Positions 31,979 through 43,200 are shown, numbered from the stretch's first letter. The stretch: 64,000 nucleotides of DNA from an uncultured Prevotella sp. (GCA_905236755.1 CAJOCR010000020.1:55503-119502), one strand, 5' to 3'. Made by a program: numbers and translations. Notes: a model not told the origin generated them from the letters alone.

Positions 31979-33148
31979 ATGGCTGACTCTAATTTCGTCG
32001 ACTACGTAAAAATCTATTGCCGCTCTGGTAAGGGTGGCCGAGGCTCTATGCACCTTCGCCACGTGAAATATCAACCCAATGGCGGTCCTGATGGTGGTGA
32101 TGGCGGACGTGGAGGAAGTGTGTATCTTCGTGGCAACCATAATTATTGGACGTTGCTTCATTTGAAATATCAGCGCCATGTCTATGCTGAGCATGGAGGC
32201 AATGGTGGACGTGACAAATGTCATGGTACTGATGGAAAGGATGTTTATATTGATGTTCCTTGTGGTACTGTTGTTTATAACGCCGAAACAGGTAAGTATG
32301 TCTGTGATGTAACCTACGATGGTCAGGAAGTGCTTCTGCTTAAAGGTGGTCGTGGTGGTTTGGGTAATTTCCAGTTCCGCACTTCAACCAATCAGGCTCC
32401 TCGCTATGCACAGCCTGGAGAGCCTATGCAGGAGATGACAATCATTCTCGAGCTTAAGCTGCTTGCTGATGTGGGTCTTGTTGGTTTCCCTAATGCCGGT
32501 AAGTCAACACTCGTGTCGGCAGTGTCTAATGCCCGTCCAAAGATTGCCAACTATCCATTTACAACAATGGAACCTTCGCTTGGTATTGTGGGATATCATG
32601 ACAATAAGTCATTTGTTATGGCCGACATCCCTGGTATCATAGAAGGTGCTGCTGAAGGAAAAGGACTCGGACTTCGATTCCTTCGTCATATTGAGCGCAA
32701 CTCGTTGCTTCTTTTCATGATTCCTGGCGATACCGACGACATTAAGAAAGACTACGATATACTTTTCAACGAGCTAAAGCAGTTCAATCCTGAACTACTT
32801 GATAAGCATCGCGTGTTAGCTATTACCAAGTGCGATCTTCTCGATGACGAGCTCATTGAAATGCTTAAGGAAACTCTTCCTGATGATCTTCCTGTGGTGT
32901 TCATCTCGGCTGTTACTGGTCAGGGACTCAACGAACTCAAGGATGTTCTGTGGAATGAGCTTAACAGTGAAAGCAATAAGCTTCAGAATATAACAGCAGA
33001 AGATACTCTCGTTCATCGTGACAAGGATATGAGCCGATTCTATGAAGAGGTTCGTGAAGAAGATCCTGAAGCCGACGACGACTTTGAATATGTTGACGAG
33101 GATGATGATGGCGATGAGCTTGAGGATTTCGAATACGAGGAGGTTTAG
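31979..33148 (+). CDS. obgE: GTPase Obg
   Basis: A 389-residue GTPase involved in ribosome assembly and stress control. The Gly-rich Obg domain spans residues about 1-158 ([28 protein letters not shown]). The G domain follows: G1 [10 protein letters not shown] near residue 169, G3 DIPGIIEGA, and G4 TKCD. The last 60 residues are highly acidic (Asp/Glu-rich). It is followed by pgeF after 6 bp. Confidence 0.96.
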   Translation: MADSNFVDYVKIYCRSGKGGRGSMHLRHVKYQPNGGPDGGDGGRGGSVYLRGNHNYWTLLHLKYQRHVYAEHGGNGGRDKCHGTDGKDVYIDVPCGTVVYNAETGKYVCDVTYDGQEVLLLKGGRGGLGNFQFRTSTNQAPRYAQPGEPMQEMTIILELKLLADVGLVGFPNAGKSTLVSAVSNARPKIANYPFTTMEPSLGIVGYHDNKSFVMADIPGIIEGAAEGKGLGLRFLRHIERNSLLLFMIPGDTDDIKKDYDILFNELKQFNPELLDKHRVLAITKCDLLDDELIEMLKETLPDDLPVVFISAVTGQGLNELKDVLWNELNSESNKLQNITAEDTLVHRDKDMSRFYEEVREEDPEADDDFEYVDEDDDGDELEDFEYEEV

Positions 33149-33154
33149 TTTTTC

Positions 33155-33931
33155 ATGCAACCACAACTTCATTCGTATCATATTGCCAAAGATGTTGTTG
33201 CTTTCTCCTCAACTCGTAGAGGTGGAGTGAGCAACGGCGCTTATGGCGAATTTAATATTAACCTATGGTGTGGAGATAGTGTTGAGCATACCACTCGCAA
33301 TTTGGAGCTTTTAGCTTCAGAATTAGGTATAGCTAAAGATCATATCATTATACCACATCAGGTGCACAAAACAGAAACACGAATAATATCTAACTCCTTC
33401 TTTCAACTCTCAGAGGCTGATAGAACTGCTTATATTGATGGGGTAGATGCTCTGATTACCAATCTTACTGGTGTATGTATTGGTGTGTCAACAGCTGACT
33501 GCATACCAGTATTGCTTTATGATCCTGTTCATCATGCTTCGGCAGCAATTCATGCAGGTTGGCGTGGCACTCAACAACGAATAGTTGCGAAAACCGTTGA
33601 AACCATGCAAAAACAGTATGGAACCAATCTTGCCGATTTGCAGGCTGTAATTGGTCCAGGAATATCACTGCAGGCATTTGAAGTAGGGCAAGAGGTTTAT
33701 GATGCATTTGCTGAGGCTGGTTTTGACATGGCTTCTATCTCTGTGAAGAAAGAAAAATGGCACATAAATCTTCCATTATGCAATAAACTGCAGTTAAAGA
33801 GCATAGGTGTGCCAGAGGATAGTATTCAATGTGCTGATATTTGCACCTATAGTAGCCATGAGGATTTCTTCTCGGCTCGCAGGCTGGGAATAAACTCAGG
33901 TAGGATATATAATGGCATTCTCATGAAATAA
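33155..33931 (+). CDS. pgeF: Polyphenol oxidase/purine nucleoside phosphorylase-like protein (YfiH family)
   Basis: A 258-residue protein of the YfiH/LACC1 family. Copper/zinc or active-site residues are in IPHQVHKTE (His), STADCIPVLLYDP (Cys) and AAIHAGWRGT (His), with AVIGPGISLQAFEVG. Family members act as multicopper-type oxidases, purine nucleoside phosphorylases, or editors of peptidoglycan precursors. It follows obgE by 6 bp and is likely co-transcribed. Confidence 0.88.
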   Translation: MQPQLHSYHIAKDVVAFSSTRRGGVSNGAYGEFNINLWCGDSVEHTTRNLELLASELGIAKDHIIIPHQVHKTETRIISNSFFQLSEADRTAYIDGVDALITNLTGVCIGVSTADCIPVLLYDPVHHASAAIHAGWRGTQQRIVAKTVETMQKQYGTNLADLQAVIGPGISLQAFEVGQEVYDAFAEAGFDMASISVKKEKWHINLPLCNKLQLKSIGVPEDSIQCADICTYSSHEDFFSARRLGINSGRIYNGILMK

Positions 33932-33937
33932 ACATAA

Positions 33938-34153
33938 CTGAACAAAATCGGTTCAGAAGATATAGGAAGTAAAAGGGAGTTATGCCGCTTTCTGCGGCGG
34001 AGATAGAGGACATGTGCTTCGCAATTGATATTGAATATTGAAAAATTAATAATTGGATAATTGATAATCGGCGTAGCCGAATAATTCAACATTCCAAATT
34101 CCAAATTCGTAATTCACATTAGTCTTCTTCTATCTACTGAGCAAGTGAAACTT
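33938..34153 (+). ncRNA. Structured RNA element upstream of the M23 peptidase gene (copy 2)
   Basis: Second copy of the element at 30503. P1: CTGAAC/GTTCAG (33938-33943, 33951-33956). P2: CCGCT/GGCGG (33985-33989, 33996-34000), with a U-G pair where copy 1 has U-A. P3: GATAGAGG (34002-34009) with CTTCTATC (34127-34134). AGTA (33968-33971) can pair with TACT (34135-34138). P4: AAGT/ACTT (34143-34146, 34150-34153), with A-T and T-A where copy 1 has G-T and C-G. The P3 loop is 117 nt here against 72 nt in copy 1. The element begins 7 nt after the pgeF stop. Confidence 0.7.
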
Positions 34154-34197
34154 AAACTGCATAATATATGCGATAACCTTTGTAAACTCTTAAGTAC

Positions 34198-35322
34198 ATG
34201 AATAAATATATTGGGTCTTTTTTGCTGGCAGGTTTGCTTTTTGTGTCATTAAATTCGTTTTCTCAAAATAATGACAAATTCTCAGCCAGCGAACAGCAAC
34301 AGATAAGCGTTCCTACTCCGGGACTGTTTCAACGTTCAAATGCTTTCAGCATTAATTTCCATTCGCTGAAAGGTTCAGAATATTCTTTCCCTCTTCCTGT
34401 GGGAAAGGCTTCGTTAGTGGATAATAATCAGGCACTCGAGATAACCACACAGAAAGGCGATGCTGTGAAATGTATGTTTGATGGTGTTGTACGTCTTTCT
34501 CGTGAACTGGGACTTTATGGCAAGGTGGTAGTTGTTCGTCACGATAACGGATTAGAGACCGTTTACGGGCAGAATGCTCAGAATCTTGTAAAGGTAGGCG
34601 ATCGTGTTAAGGCAGGACAGACAATAGCCATTGTAGGTGGAAATAATGGCCGCACCTTCCTTCACTTTGCTATCATGGTCAATGGTTCACGTATTAATCC
34701 AGAAATTATACTTGGTATTCGTTCACACAAGCTTCACAAGCAGATTGTTACTTGCACGCGTGCAGGAAAGCATGTAAATATAACCACATTAGGTAAACCC
34801 AAAGACGATGTAAAAGAAAAGCGTCCTGGGCTTGATGAAGATGTCTTTGCAGAGAGTTCTACTTATGAACTCGACCTTACCGCTCTGAAATCTGAGTATT
34901 GGGCTTATCCTCTTCCTGGATGTAAGGTTATCAGTCCGTATGGTGGTGCCCGTCATCATTCGGGTGTTGACCTCAAGACACGTCCTAACGACAATGTCGT
35001 TTCTGCTTTTGATGGAGTGGTTGTTAAAGCAGGCCCATTCTCTGGTTATGGAAATTGTATTCGTATTCGTCATAGATATGGTTTTGAAACGCTTTACAGT
35101 CATCAGAGCAAGAATTTTGTAAAGGTAGGACAGAAAGTAAAGGCAGGCGATGTTATTGGTCTTACAGGACGTACAGGACGTGCAACAACAGAGCATCTTC
35201 ATTTTGAACTATATTTTAAAGGACGTCGTCTGAATCCTGCAGTGGTATTCGATCATAACAAACATGCTCTTCAGCCTGTAGTTCTTGTGTTGGGTAAGAA
35301 TGGAAGTATAAAGAAGAAGTGA
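34198..35322 (+). CDS. M23 peptidase with a duplicated LytM domain
   Basis: A 374-residue exported protein; the signal ends near residue 22 (LNSFSQ). Two LytM-like domains are present. The first (residues about 60-165) is degenerate: TFLHFAI keeps only one of the HxH histidines. The second (about 235-350) is complete: HHSGVDLKT supplies the metal His and Asp, and TEHLHFELYF the HxH. It is likely a peptidoglycan endopeptidase or an activator. The structured RNA element lies in its leader, ending 44 nt before the ATG. Confidence 0.9.
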   Translation: MNKYIGSFLLAGLLFVSLNSFSQNNDKFSASEQQQISVPTPGLFQRSNAFSINFHSLKGSEYSFPLPVGKASLVDNNQALEITTQKGDAVKCMFDGVVRLSRELGLYGKVVVVRHDNGLETVYGQNAQNLVKVGDRVKAGQTIAIVGGNNGRTFLHFAIMVNGSRINPEIILGIRSHKLHKQIVTCTRAGKHVNITTLGKPKDDVKEKRPGLDEDVFAESSTYELDLTALKSEYWAYPLPGCKVISPYGGARHHSGVDLKTRPNDNVVSAFDGVVVKAGPFSGYGNCIRIRHRYGFETLYSHQSKNFVKVGQKVKAGDVIGLTGRTGRATTEHLHFELYFKGRRLNPAVVFDHNKHALQPVVLVLGKNGSIKKK

Positions 35323-35407
35323 GTGAGTTTATGGGGCACCCGCAAAATCCTGTGTTGAGAGTTTAAATATACTCTGTATAATAGTTCATTATCAAAAGAA
35401 AATGAAG

Positions 35408-35436
35408 ATTATTAGAGCATTCTGCTCTTTTAATGA
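35408..35436 (+). terminator. Possible terminator after the M23 gene
   Basis: AGAGCA (35414-35419) and TGCTCT (35423-35428) form a 6-bp stem with a TTC loop, followed by TTTAATGATTTT. It is about 90 bp after the stop, and moderately convincing. The gene-free stretch 35323-35984 otherwise holds the promoter and array listed below. Confidence 0.45.
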
Positions 35437-35562
35437 TTTTATGCTGCAGTCTTTATGAAAACAAGTTTTCAACAGCCTGCATCATAAACTCATTAGGCTA
35501 AAGCCTATCATCTTCTTAGAAAATAGGGCGCTTTGCGCCAAAATTGCCTTCGGCATAAAATA

Positions 35563-35594
35563 TTTGTCATTTTTAAAAATATTACGTATCTTTG
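35563..35594 (+). promoter_or_regulatory. Promoter upstream of the Rhs operon
   Basis: TTTG at 35563-35566 and TATCTTTG at 35587-35594 with a 20-bp spacer. Transcription would start near 35601 and run through the 11-bp array before the first gene at 35985, making a leader of about 385 nt. Confidence 0.75.
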
Positions 35595-35628
35595 TGTATT
35601 AGTTTAATGCCTTCCACAACGCTGCTGG

Positions 35629-35755
35629 CATATACTTACCATATAGTAACCATATAGTTAGCATATGGAAAGCATATACTTAGCATACAAAAACATATGG
35701 TTTCTATATGCTATCTATATGCTTGGTATATAGGAGCTGTATTGTAACTATATGG
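35629..35755 (+). repeat. 11-bp-period array with dyad (CATATA word) in the Rhs operon leader
   Basis: CATA-type words start at 35629, 35640, 35651, 35662, 35673 and 35684, exactly 11 bp apart, with CATATGG at 35694. The inverted word TATATG/TATATA follows at 35705, 35716, 35727, a degenerate TGTATT at 35738, and TATATG at 35749, again 11 bp apart. Each direct unit has an inverted partner equidistant from about 35702. If transcribed it could fold into a long imperfect hairpin. Confidence 0.85.
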
Positions 35756-35984
35756 GATCTCTTTCCGAATACGGATTATGCGGATAGAATGTTTTTTTTA
35801 CACGAAGCTTTTTTATATCAATTAGAGAATTAGTGTTTTAAAAAGTTAAAACGTAAAATCTTTATTAAAAAATACAACATAATATATTTAAATAATATAC
35901 TTTTACAGAAAGAAATTGCTCCTTGTTGGTGAAGGAACAGAATTTTATATTTATTGTAGAATTGCGAAACTAAAAAAACTGAAT

Positions 35985-37037
35985 ATGATAAAAGCGTTTT
36001 TAATTTGTTTTATGTATATTTTTCCTTTTGTTGCAGGAGGTCAGACTGTTTTAAACGAAGGAACCAATGAAAAAAGAAATTTTGATAAAATATACTATCA
36101 ATCTGTATTTTTTACAACTCCTGGTAACTCAGGAGAAAATGTAATATGGGATTTTAGTTCTATTGAAACCAAAGATGATGGTATTTATAAATATGTTGTG
36201 GACTCTTGTAAAAGAATTCATCAATATGTTGATCAAGAAAAGAATTCCTATGTATTGAGAGATAATTTGCTTTCGCAATATAAATATGAAAATAGGCTCG
36301 CAAAGATCAAATATGTTAAACAGAAAAATGTTCTTCGGTATCCTTTACAATATGGTGACTCTATCATTTCTAATTTTTTAGGTTATGGACAATATTGTGA
36401 TGACCATATAGTTAAGGTTAAAGGGCAAGTTTTAACACAAGTTGATGGTGTTGGAAAATTGGTTTTATCCGAAAATGATACAATATATAACGTTTATCGG
36501 GTGTTTACGATTACTTCCACATCATTAGCTATGGATATTGATAAAACAAATTTTGATTCAACTCAACTTAAACAAGAAATAGAGGAAAAGTATGAATGGT
36601 ATAGTGATAGTTTTAGATATCCGATATATAGCGTAGTTCAAAGAACAAGTTTTTCTAATCTTGAACAGGTTGGTAGTAAACAATATGCATATAGGTTATT
36701 ACCTGAAGGTATAGATGAATTAAGTAATATTTTAAATGATAGTCTTAATTCCAATAATTTATCCAGTGAAAACGAGAATATTCCAGAAAAATTCCATTAT
36801 AAAGTTGAATGTAGTAATGGCGAGATTAAGATAATTTATTCTTCAGATGATGATGCTACAGTAAAGGCAATAGTGTCAAATCCGTATGGAGTAATTTTTC
36901 GTCAGCAAAATAAGATTGTAAAAGCTGGAGAATCAGGAAACATTATGATAAGTACAAATGGTTTGGTACCAGATCTTTATGTTTTATATTTAAATGTGAA
37001 TGGTAGAATTTCAAGCAAGACAATAAATATACGATAA
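35985..37037 (+). CDS. Secreted protein with T9SS-like C-terminal domain, first gene of the Rhs operon
   Basis: A 350-residue protein. The signal peptide (MIKAFLICFMYIFPFVAGGQ) places the start at 35985 rather than at upstream in-frame codons. The C-terminal 75 residues, ATVKAIVSNPYGVIF through GLVPDLYVLYLNVNGR, resemble the type A sorting domain of type IX secretion cargo. The middle has no recognised domain. It is 1 bp from the next gene and so part of the same transcript. A PorT-like T9SS component is encoded at 50330. Confidence 0.6.
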   Translation: MIKAFLICFMYIFPFVAGGQTVLNEGTNEKRNFDKIYYQSVFFTTPGNSGENVIWDFSSIETKDDGIYKYVVDSCKRIHQYVDQEKNSYVLRDNLLSQYKYENRLAKIKYVKQKNVLRYPLQYGDSIISNFLGYGQYCDDHIVKVKGQVLTQVDGVGKLVLSENDTIYNVYRVFTITSTSLAMDIDKTNFDSTQLKQEIEEKYEWYSDSFRYPIYSVVQRTSFSNLEQVGSKQYAYRLLPEGIDELSNILNDSLNSNNLSSENENIPEKFHYKVECSNGEIKIIYSSDDDATVKAIVSNPYGVIFRQQNKIVKAGESGNIMISTNGLVPDLYVLYLNVNGRISSKTINIR

Positions 37038-37038
37038 A

Positions 37039-40000
37039 ATGAAAAAGTATAAATTATTTGTATTATTTACAATGTTGATGGTCACACTTCATATGGATGC
37101 GCAGATGAAGTTTCCCGGTGGCGTGCCTAGTTATAGAACCCCAAACCCTAACGCTTATGTTGATGTACAAAGTCCCACGGTTACATCTTTAGGAAAATAT
37201 GCAGAAGAAAATGTTTCTTATTTTACAGGTTCTCCCAATATAGACATACCTCTTTACACTTTAGATGTTAGAGATATTAAAATGCCTATATCTTTAAGTT
37301 ATGATTCCAAAGGTATAATGCCAAATAGTCTTCCATCATGGGTTGGACAGAATTGGACGTTAAACATAGGAGGTGTTATTTCAAGAACAGTTAAGGGCAG
37401 ATATGACGAATGGATATATCCTTATCAAACAGAAAGATTATTTTTTGTCAAGCCTAAAAACTACTTCCAATGCCATAATAAATTAAATGAGTTTATAGCT
37501 GAAGGTGGCAGTTATTCAAAACTAAAAGAAAACTTGGTACAAGGAGAATATGATTTATCTCCAGACGAATTTACATTTAACTTTATGGGAAAGACGGGAA
37601 AGTTTTTCCTTGATCAGGATGGAAGTTGGAGGGTTATGAGTAATGATAATTTAGAAGTTATGTTTGATTATAATGATCCAAAAAATTATATTGAACCTCT
37701 TTTTAAAAGATATCCAAGTAAAAGTGCTGTTGACCCTTTTCAATCAAAAACAATTGCAGGCTTTGTTATTCGTGATGACGAAGGAAACACTTATACATTT
37801 GGGTATAACAGAGACGCTATTGAGTATTGTACGAATTTTTGGAATATGAGTGTTAATGAAGATAATGAAACTTGGCATGCTGCATGTTGGTATCTTACGA
37901 AGGTAACAGATAAATATGGTAATGATATATATAAGTTAAATTATGAGCGAGGACATTATATCATTCAGGTATTTAATAGCTACTATCATGATAAAGTTGA
38001 CGAGAAAGCAAGTGGTGGCTTATCTGCAAGTGATTATTTTTCTATGACAAATAGTCAATTTCCATATTCTTTTTCTATTTCTTCTCCTGTATATCTAACA
38101 AGTATAGATGCTTTGAATGGAATATCTGTAATTCTTAATTCAAAGGATGTGGGAGAAAACTTGGCTACAGAAACTTTGTATAAATCATTGTATTTAGCAG
38201 AAAATGGTGTTGATAATCTTTATCATAAATTAGCTTCAATGGTAAATAAATGGCGCATTATTCAAAATGGAAATGCAGACATAAAAGGTGGTTTTTATTA
38301 TTTGCAAAACCATAATGATTCTTTGCCAAAGTTTAGATATAATTCTCCTAATGATTTTGATGTTCTTAGTAGAGCACGAATAAGAGAATTACGTACTATT
38401 ATAATCCAATGTAATAAGTCTAAGCCTGCAAGATATATTGGTTACAGATTTTGTATGAGCGACAAAGGTAATAGACTAAAATTGGATAGTTTGATGATAC
38501 AAAATCAAGCTATCAATTATAGTAATCTTACAGGAATAAAAGGAGTGTATCGTTTTAAATATTATAAATTTGACAAACTGCCAAATGATTATCTTACAAC
38601 CAGTGTTGACCATTGGGGATATTATAATGGTAGGCCATACAAAAAAAACTTTATTTATAATAATGACATGGAGTCATGTCGAAATGCAGATTTTAATTAT
38701 GCACAAATAGGAATCCTAAACGAAATTGTTTATCCCACAGGAGGTATTACAGACTTTGAATATGAGCCAAATGACTATAGTGTAGTATTATCAAATGATC
38801 GGCAAACAATTAAAAAGAAATATGGTGTTGGTGGTGGGCTAAGAATTAAGTCCATTAAAACATATAATTCAGAAAGCAAAGAAGAATTATTGCACCAGAA
38901 AGATTATTCATATTTAGATCCTTATACGCATGAATCAAGCGGGGAATTATTTGCAGCTCCGTTATATTATTGGAATTGGGATTTAAAATGTGAAAATAAG
39001 AATGCCTCATATCGTCTGACAACTTTTCATACATCTTCAATTGTCCCTCTTGCAAACAGTTCTGGTGTAAATTTGGGATATTCTTTCGTAACAGAAAGCA
39101 TCAAAGATGTTTGTAATTCAGACAAAGTAATAGAAAAGCATATATATCATTATTCAAATATTTCAGAACCATCAATTCGTGACCAGAGGTTTTCTTTAAC
39201 ATTTGGTAATGCAAATCAATTTACTCCTTTTGATGAGTTTTCTGAAGTTGGTTTCAAAAAGGGATTACTACTTTGGGAAGAGGTATATAATGAAAAGGAT
39301 GAATTGAAAAAGAAAAATGTATATAACTATCGCACAGATAATTATCTTAATAAATATGTCCTTACATCAAATTTAACTTATGAATGTTATGGCAATAGTG
39401 CACAATATTATCATTATTTAGGTGGAATATATAAATTATATTATCCGAAATATGATTTGATAGGAGAAACGGTATATGATTATAGTTACGTAAACTCGAC
39501 TCCTATAACGACAAGTCACACATATAATAAGCAAGACATAACATTTACTTCGTATAGACCATACAAGCATGAAGTTGATTTTAGAATAATTAATTCCGAT
39601 ACTGTTTCTCGTGGCGTTTTTTCAGAAATAAATAGCTATATATTTGGTTGTTTTGATTCAAAAACAGGCAATGATTCTATACTTTATAAAGCGATGTCGT
39701 ATATTAAACCATATAAGACAATGTTTCAAAGGAATGGAAAATTTATATATGAAGATGATGTCTGTTATAATGATTATAATGTTAACGGAAAGAAAATACT
39801 TCTTCCTAAATTTATAACAAGAAAGAATAGTTATAATATTATAGATACGTTATTGACTTTTCAACAATATTCTAATACGGGAATGCCGTTAGAATTTAAG
39901 GAAAAAGGACATCCTTCAACGTTTCTAAAATGGGCATATAATGACTGTTATCTAGTAATGAGTGGTAATACATATATTCCAATAAGTATTTCTGAAAAAG

Positions 40001-40230
40001 AATTCTTTGATAAGGAGTACTGCATTTCATATATGAATTCTTTCATTAAGGAATATACAACTGGACAAATTACAGGATATGTTTGGGATCCTCTCTTTGG
40101 TCCTGCAGCAATAATTAAACCCAATGGAAATGTACTTACTTACAAATATAATGATTATGGTCAATTGATTAATATATATGATCATAATAAAATGTTACTA
40201 AATGAATATGAATATAATTATCGTAAATGA
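37039..40230 (+). CDS. Large secreted Rhs-partner protein
   Basis: A 1063-residue exported protein. The signal peptide ends near residue 21 (LHMDAQ). The N-terminal part (NVSYFTGSPNIDIPLYTL, ISLSYDSKGIMPNSLPSWVGQNW) resembles the beta-rich SpvB/TcdB-like N-terminal half of Bacteroidota Rhs assemblies. Isolated YD-like repeats occur near the end (YKYNDYGQLINIYDHNK). It lacks the Rhs core and a toxic tip. It probably forms part of the shell that encases the tip of the downstream protein. It is separated from its neighbours by 1 bp on each side. Confidence 0.65.
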   Translation: MKKYKLFVLFTMLMVTLHMDAQMKFPGGVPSYRTPNPNAYVDVQSPTVTSLGKYAEENVSYFTGSPNIDIPLYTLDVRDIKMPISLSYDSKGIMPNSLPSWVGQNWTLNIGGVISRTVKGRYDEWIYPYQTERLFFVKPKNYFQCHNKLNEFIAEGGSYSKLKENLVQGEYDLSPDEFTFNFMGKTGKFFLDQDGSWRVMSNDNLEVMFDYNDPKNYIEPLFKRYPSKSAVDPFQSKTIAGFVIRDDEGNTYTFGYNRDAIEYCTNFWNMSVNEDNETWHAACWYLTKVTDKYGNDIYKLNYERGHYIIQVFNSYYHDKVDEKASGGLSASDYFSMTNSQFPYSFSISSPVYLTSIDALNGISVILNSKDVGENLATETLYKSLYLAENGVDNLYHKLASMVNKWRIIQNGNADIKGGFYYLQNHNDSLPKFRYNSPNDFDVLSRARIRELRTIIIQCNKSKPARYIGYRFCMSDKGNRLKLDSLMIQNQAINYSNLTGIKGVYRFKYYKFDKLPNDYLTTSVDHWGYYNGRPYKKNFIYNNDMESCRNADFNYAQIGILNEIVYPTGGITDFEYEPNDYSVVLSNDRQTIKKKYGVGGGLRIKSIKTYNSESKEELLHQKDYSYLDPYTHESSGELFAAPLYYWNWDLKCENKNASYRLTTFHTSSIVPLANSSGVNLGYSFVTESIKDVCNSDKVIEKHIYHYSNISEPSIRDQRFSLTFGNANQFTPFDEFSEVGFKKGLLLWEEVYNEKDELKKKNVYNYRTDNYLNKYVLTSNLTYECYGNSAQYYHYLGGIYKLYYPKYDLIGETVYDYSYVNSTPITTSHTYNKQDITFTSYRPYKHEVDFRIINSDTVSRGVFSEINSYIFGCFDSKTGNDSILYKAMSYIKPYKTMFQRNGKFIYEDDVCYNDYNVNGKKILLPKFITRKNSYNIIDTLLTFQQYSNTGMPLEFKEKGHPSTFLKWAYNDCYLVMSGNTYIPISISEKEFFDKEYCISYMNSFIKEYTTGQITGYVWDPLFGPAAIIKPNGNVLTYKYNDYGQLINIYDHNKMLLNEYEYNYRK

Positions 40231-40231
40231 T

Positions 40232-43200
40232 ATGAAGCATATTATAACTGTTTTGTTTTTTTGCATTCCTTTATTGACTTTTGGACAAAACATAAATCAA
40301 AATTATATAAAGGAGATACAGCATCTAGATGGCAATGGCTCCATTTTAAATATAAACTATTTTAATGGAATAGGTGATATTTTTGAAACTGTAACAACAA
40401 GTAGTGGAACCCAAGCAAATATATTTTCGTATAAAACCTATGATTCAAAAGGTCGTGAAAGAAAAGTATTCAATGCTGTTCCTGGTTTAGACTCTAATGT
40501 TTATTTTATGAGTCAAAATGATTTTGTACAAAACTCTAATACCTTTTATAACGATGTATATGCTTATGAAGAGAAATATTATGATGAATCAGATAGAGTT
40601 ACAAAAGAAGATATTGGAGGAAAACTATGGCATGACAATAAAAAAAATACTTTATATGAATATGGTACGAATACATTAAATGATAAAGTACATTGGTATA
40701 ATTCTGATCTTTTTGATCAAGAACTACCAATGGAAATAAAACCGATAAAGCCAAATGTTGATGAATATCTCTATGGTAAAAATATAAAAAAACCAGCTTT
40801 TTTAAAGTTTACAAGCTTATCAGATTTCTCTTCTGATAAAAAAAATAATCTTGTACCTGATACATTAACAAATGACATCCTTCAAAGATTACGTATTTAT
40901 AAGGATAAATTTAAAGATTTTAGAGCCTTAAATACTAATTCTATTTGGGATGTAATTAATAATAAATATAGTCTTATAAATTATACTCCATGTAGCCTCA
41001 TAAAAGAAAAAACAATAGATGCTGATGGTAAGTATTTAATTGAATTTAAAGACCTAGATGGTAATACTATTTTAGAGAGAAGGAATCAAGGTGATACGTA
41101 TTATGTGTATAATGAATTAGGACAATTGCGTTATGTACTTCCTCCTAAATATCAAGAAACTCATAATATAGAGATGTATTCTTATCGCTATTTATATGAT
41201 GAGCGTGGTAATATGATAAAAAAAGTGTTACCAGGAATAATAGAAACCCAATATTGGTATGATAAAGAAAATCACCTTGTATTAGAACAAGATCCGCAAC
41301 TAAGATCAAAAGGATTATATAGGTTCTATATATATGACTCTTTGGGAAGAGTTGTGGTTTCGGGGACTAGTTCTATATGTAATATAGAAACATCAAATAT
41401 TGAGATTAGGGCAAATTATTCCCAATCGTCTTCTGGGTTTATGAATACAGGATATGTATTTGGATTAAATATCCTTTCTAAGGAAAATGCAACTATAGAA
41501 AAGGTATATTACTATGATAATTACAATTTTCTAAAAGGTTGCCGGCAAGATGACTTTAAAGAGATTGTACCTATTGTTCAAAATTGTTCTAATGGACTTG
41601 TTGCAGGCTCTATTATAAGAGCTTCTAATGGTGAGTATATCTATACAGTTTTTAGCTATGATCCCAAAGGAAATGTAATAGCTTGCTTTAGGAAGGGTTT
41701 AAATGGATATATTAGCAAGAAGACTTGCAAATATTCACTTACGAATAAGCTAAAAAACTCTATAGTAGATGTTGATGTTAAGTATGGAAATTTAATGAAT
41801 ATATCTGAAAATAATGAATATTTACAAACAAATGATATGGTTGGCAATAAGTCTATACAATTGAAGCATGGAGATCAAGAGTCTTCAACAGTCATTAAGT
41901 ATGAGTATAATTATTTTAATAAATTACAAAGCATTATTAGACCTCTTAAAGCAGGAGTTGTTACATATACCTATGATGACATCAAGGGATGGCCAATAAG
42001 TATTAATTCAAACAGTTTTGTAGAGAATCTTACCTATGCAGATGGTTTAGGTGAATCATACTACAATGGAAATATTAGTACCATAAAATGGAAGAATAAT
42101 AACTATTCTAAAGCAAGAGGTTATAAGTTCTATTATGATAATTTAAATAGATTAACAACAGCAAATTATAGTGAAGGAGATGCTTTTACTGATGCCTTAA
42201 ATAATTATGATGAAATAGTTAACTATGACATAAATGGTAATATTACATCACTTGTGAGACATGGGAAAAAACAAGATGGTATTTTTGGTGTTGTTGATAG
42301 TTTGAAAATATCATTATCAGGCAATCAAATACAGAACGTTACTGATGATGCTGAAGAAAATATATATAAGGGTGCATTAGACTATAATGTTCCTTCTTCT
42401 GGAATATCTACATATAAATACAATGATTCAGGTGCATTGATAAGTGATGATAGTAGAGGTATTGCAATGATTGAATATGACAATTATAATAATCCGCTAC
42501 GTATCCAATTCTCCAATGGCAATGTAACAAAATATGTGTATTCTGCAGCAGGGCAGAAACTTCGTACTATATATTACACAGCAATGCCTAATATAACGGT
42601 AGAAACAGGAAGTATTCACAGGCTAAGTGATCCAGAAATTCAGACTACAGATACTATAGATTATTTACTGGATGGAAAGTTAATATTGAAAAATTCCCGT
42701 GTAGACAAGTATCTTTTTGATGAAGGATATTGCCAAGGGCATGGTTCCAGTAAATGTATAATTAAACCAATGCCTCCAATAAGTTGGGATTTTGATGATG
42801 ATTTAGATACTGAAATTTCTGAAGAAGAGTTAGAAAAGTATAATGAAAGATTAGAAGCGTGGAAAAACCTTTTGGCTTCTGAAAATGACAAAGATGAATT
42901 TGCATTTTATTACTATAATAAAGATCATCTTGGCAATATTAGAGAAGTTACAGATGAAATGGGTGATTTAAGTCAAGTCAACAATTATTATCCCTTTGGA
43001 ACTCCTTTTTTTGATGATATAAGCAATTCTTCTAACACTCAACCGTTTAAATATAATGGAAAGGAACTTGACTTGATGCACGGTCTAAATACATACGACT
43101 ATGGTGCTCGTCAGTACTATGCTGTTCTACCCGTTTGGGATAGAATGGATCAGTTGTGTGAAAAGAACTATGGCACAAGTCCGTATGTGTATTGTGGGGA

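Noticed and set aside
35629..35755. Replication origin iterons
   Set aside because: No dnaA, dnaN or replication initiator gene is near, and similar arrays with unrelated words occur at several other sites.
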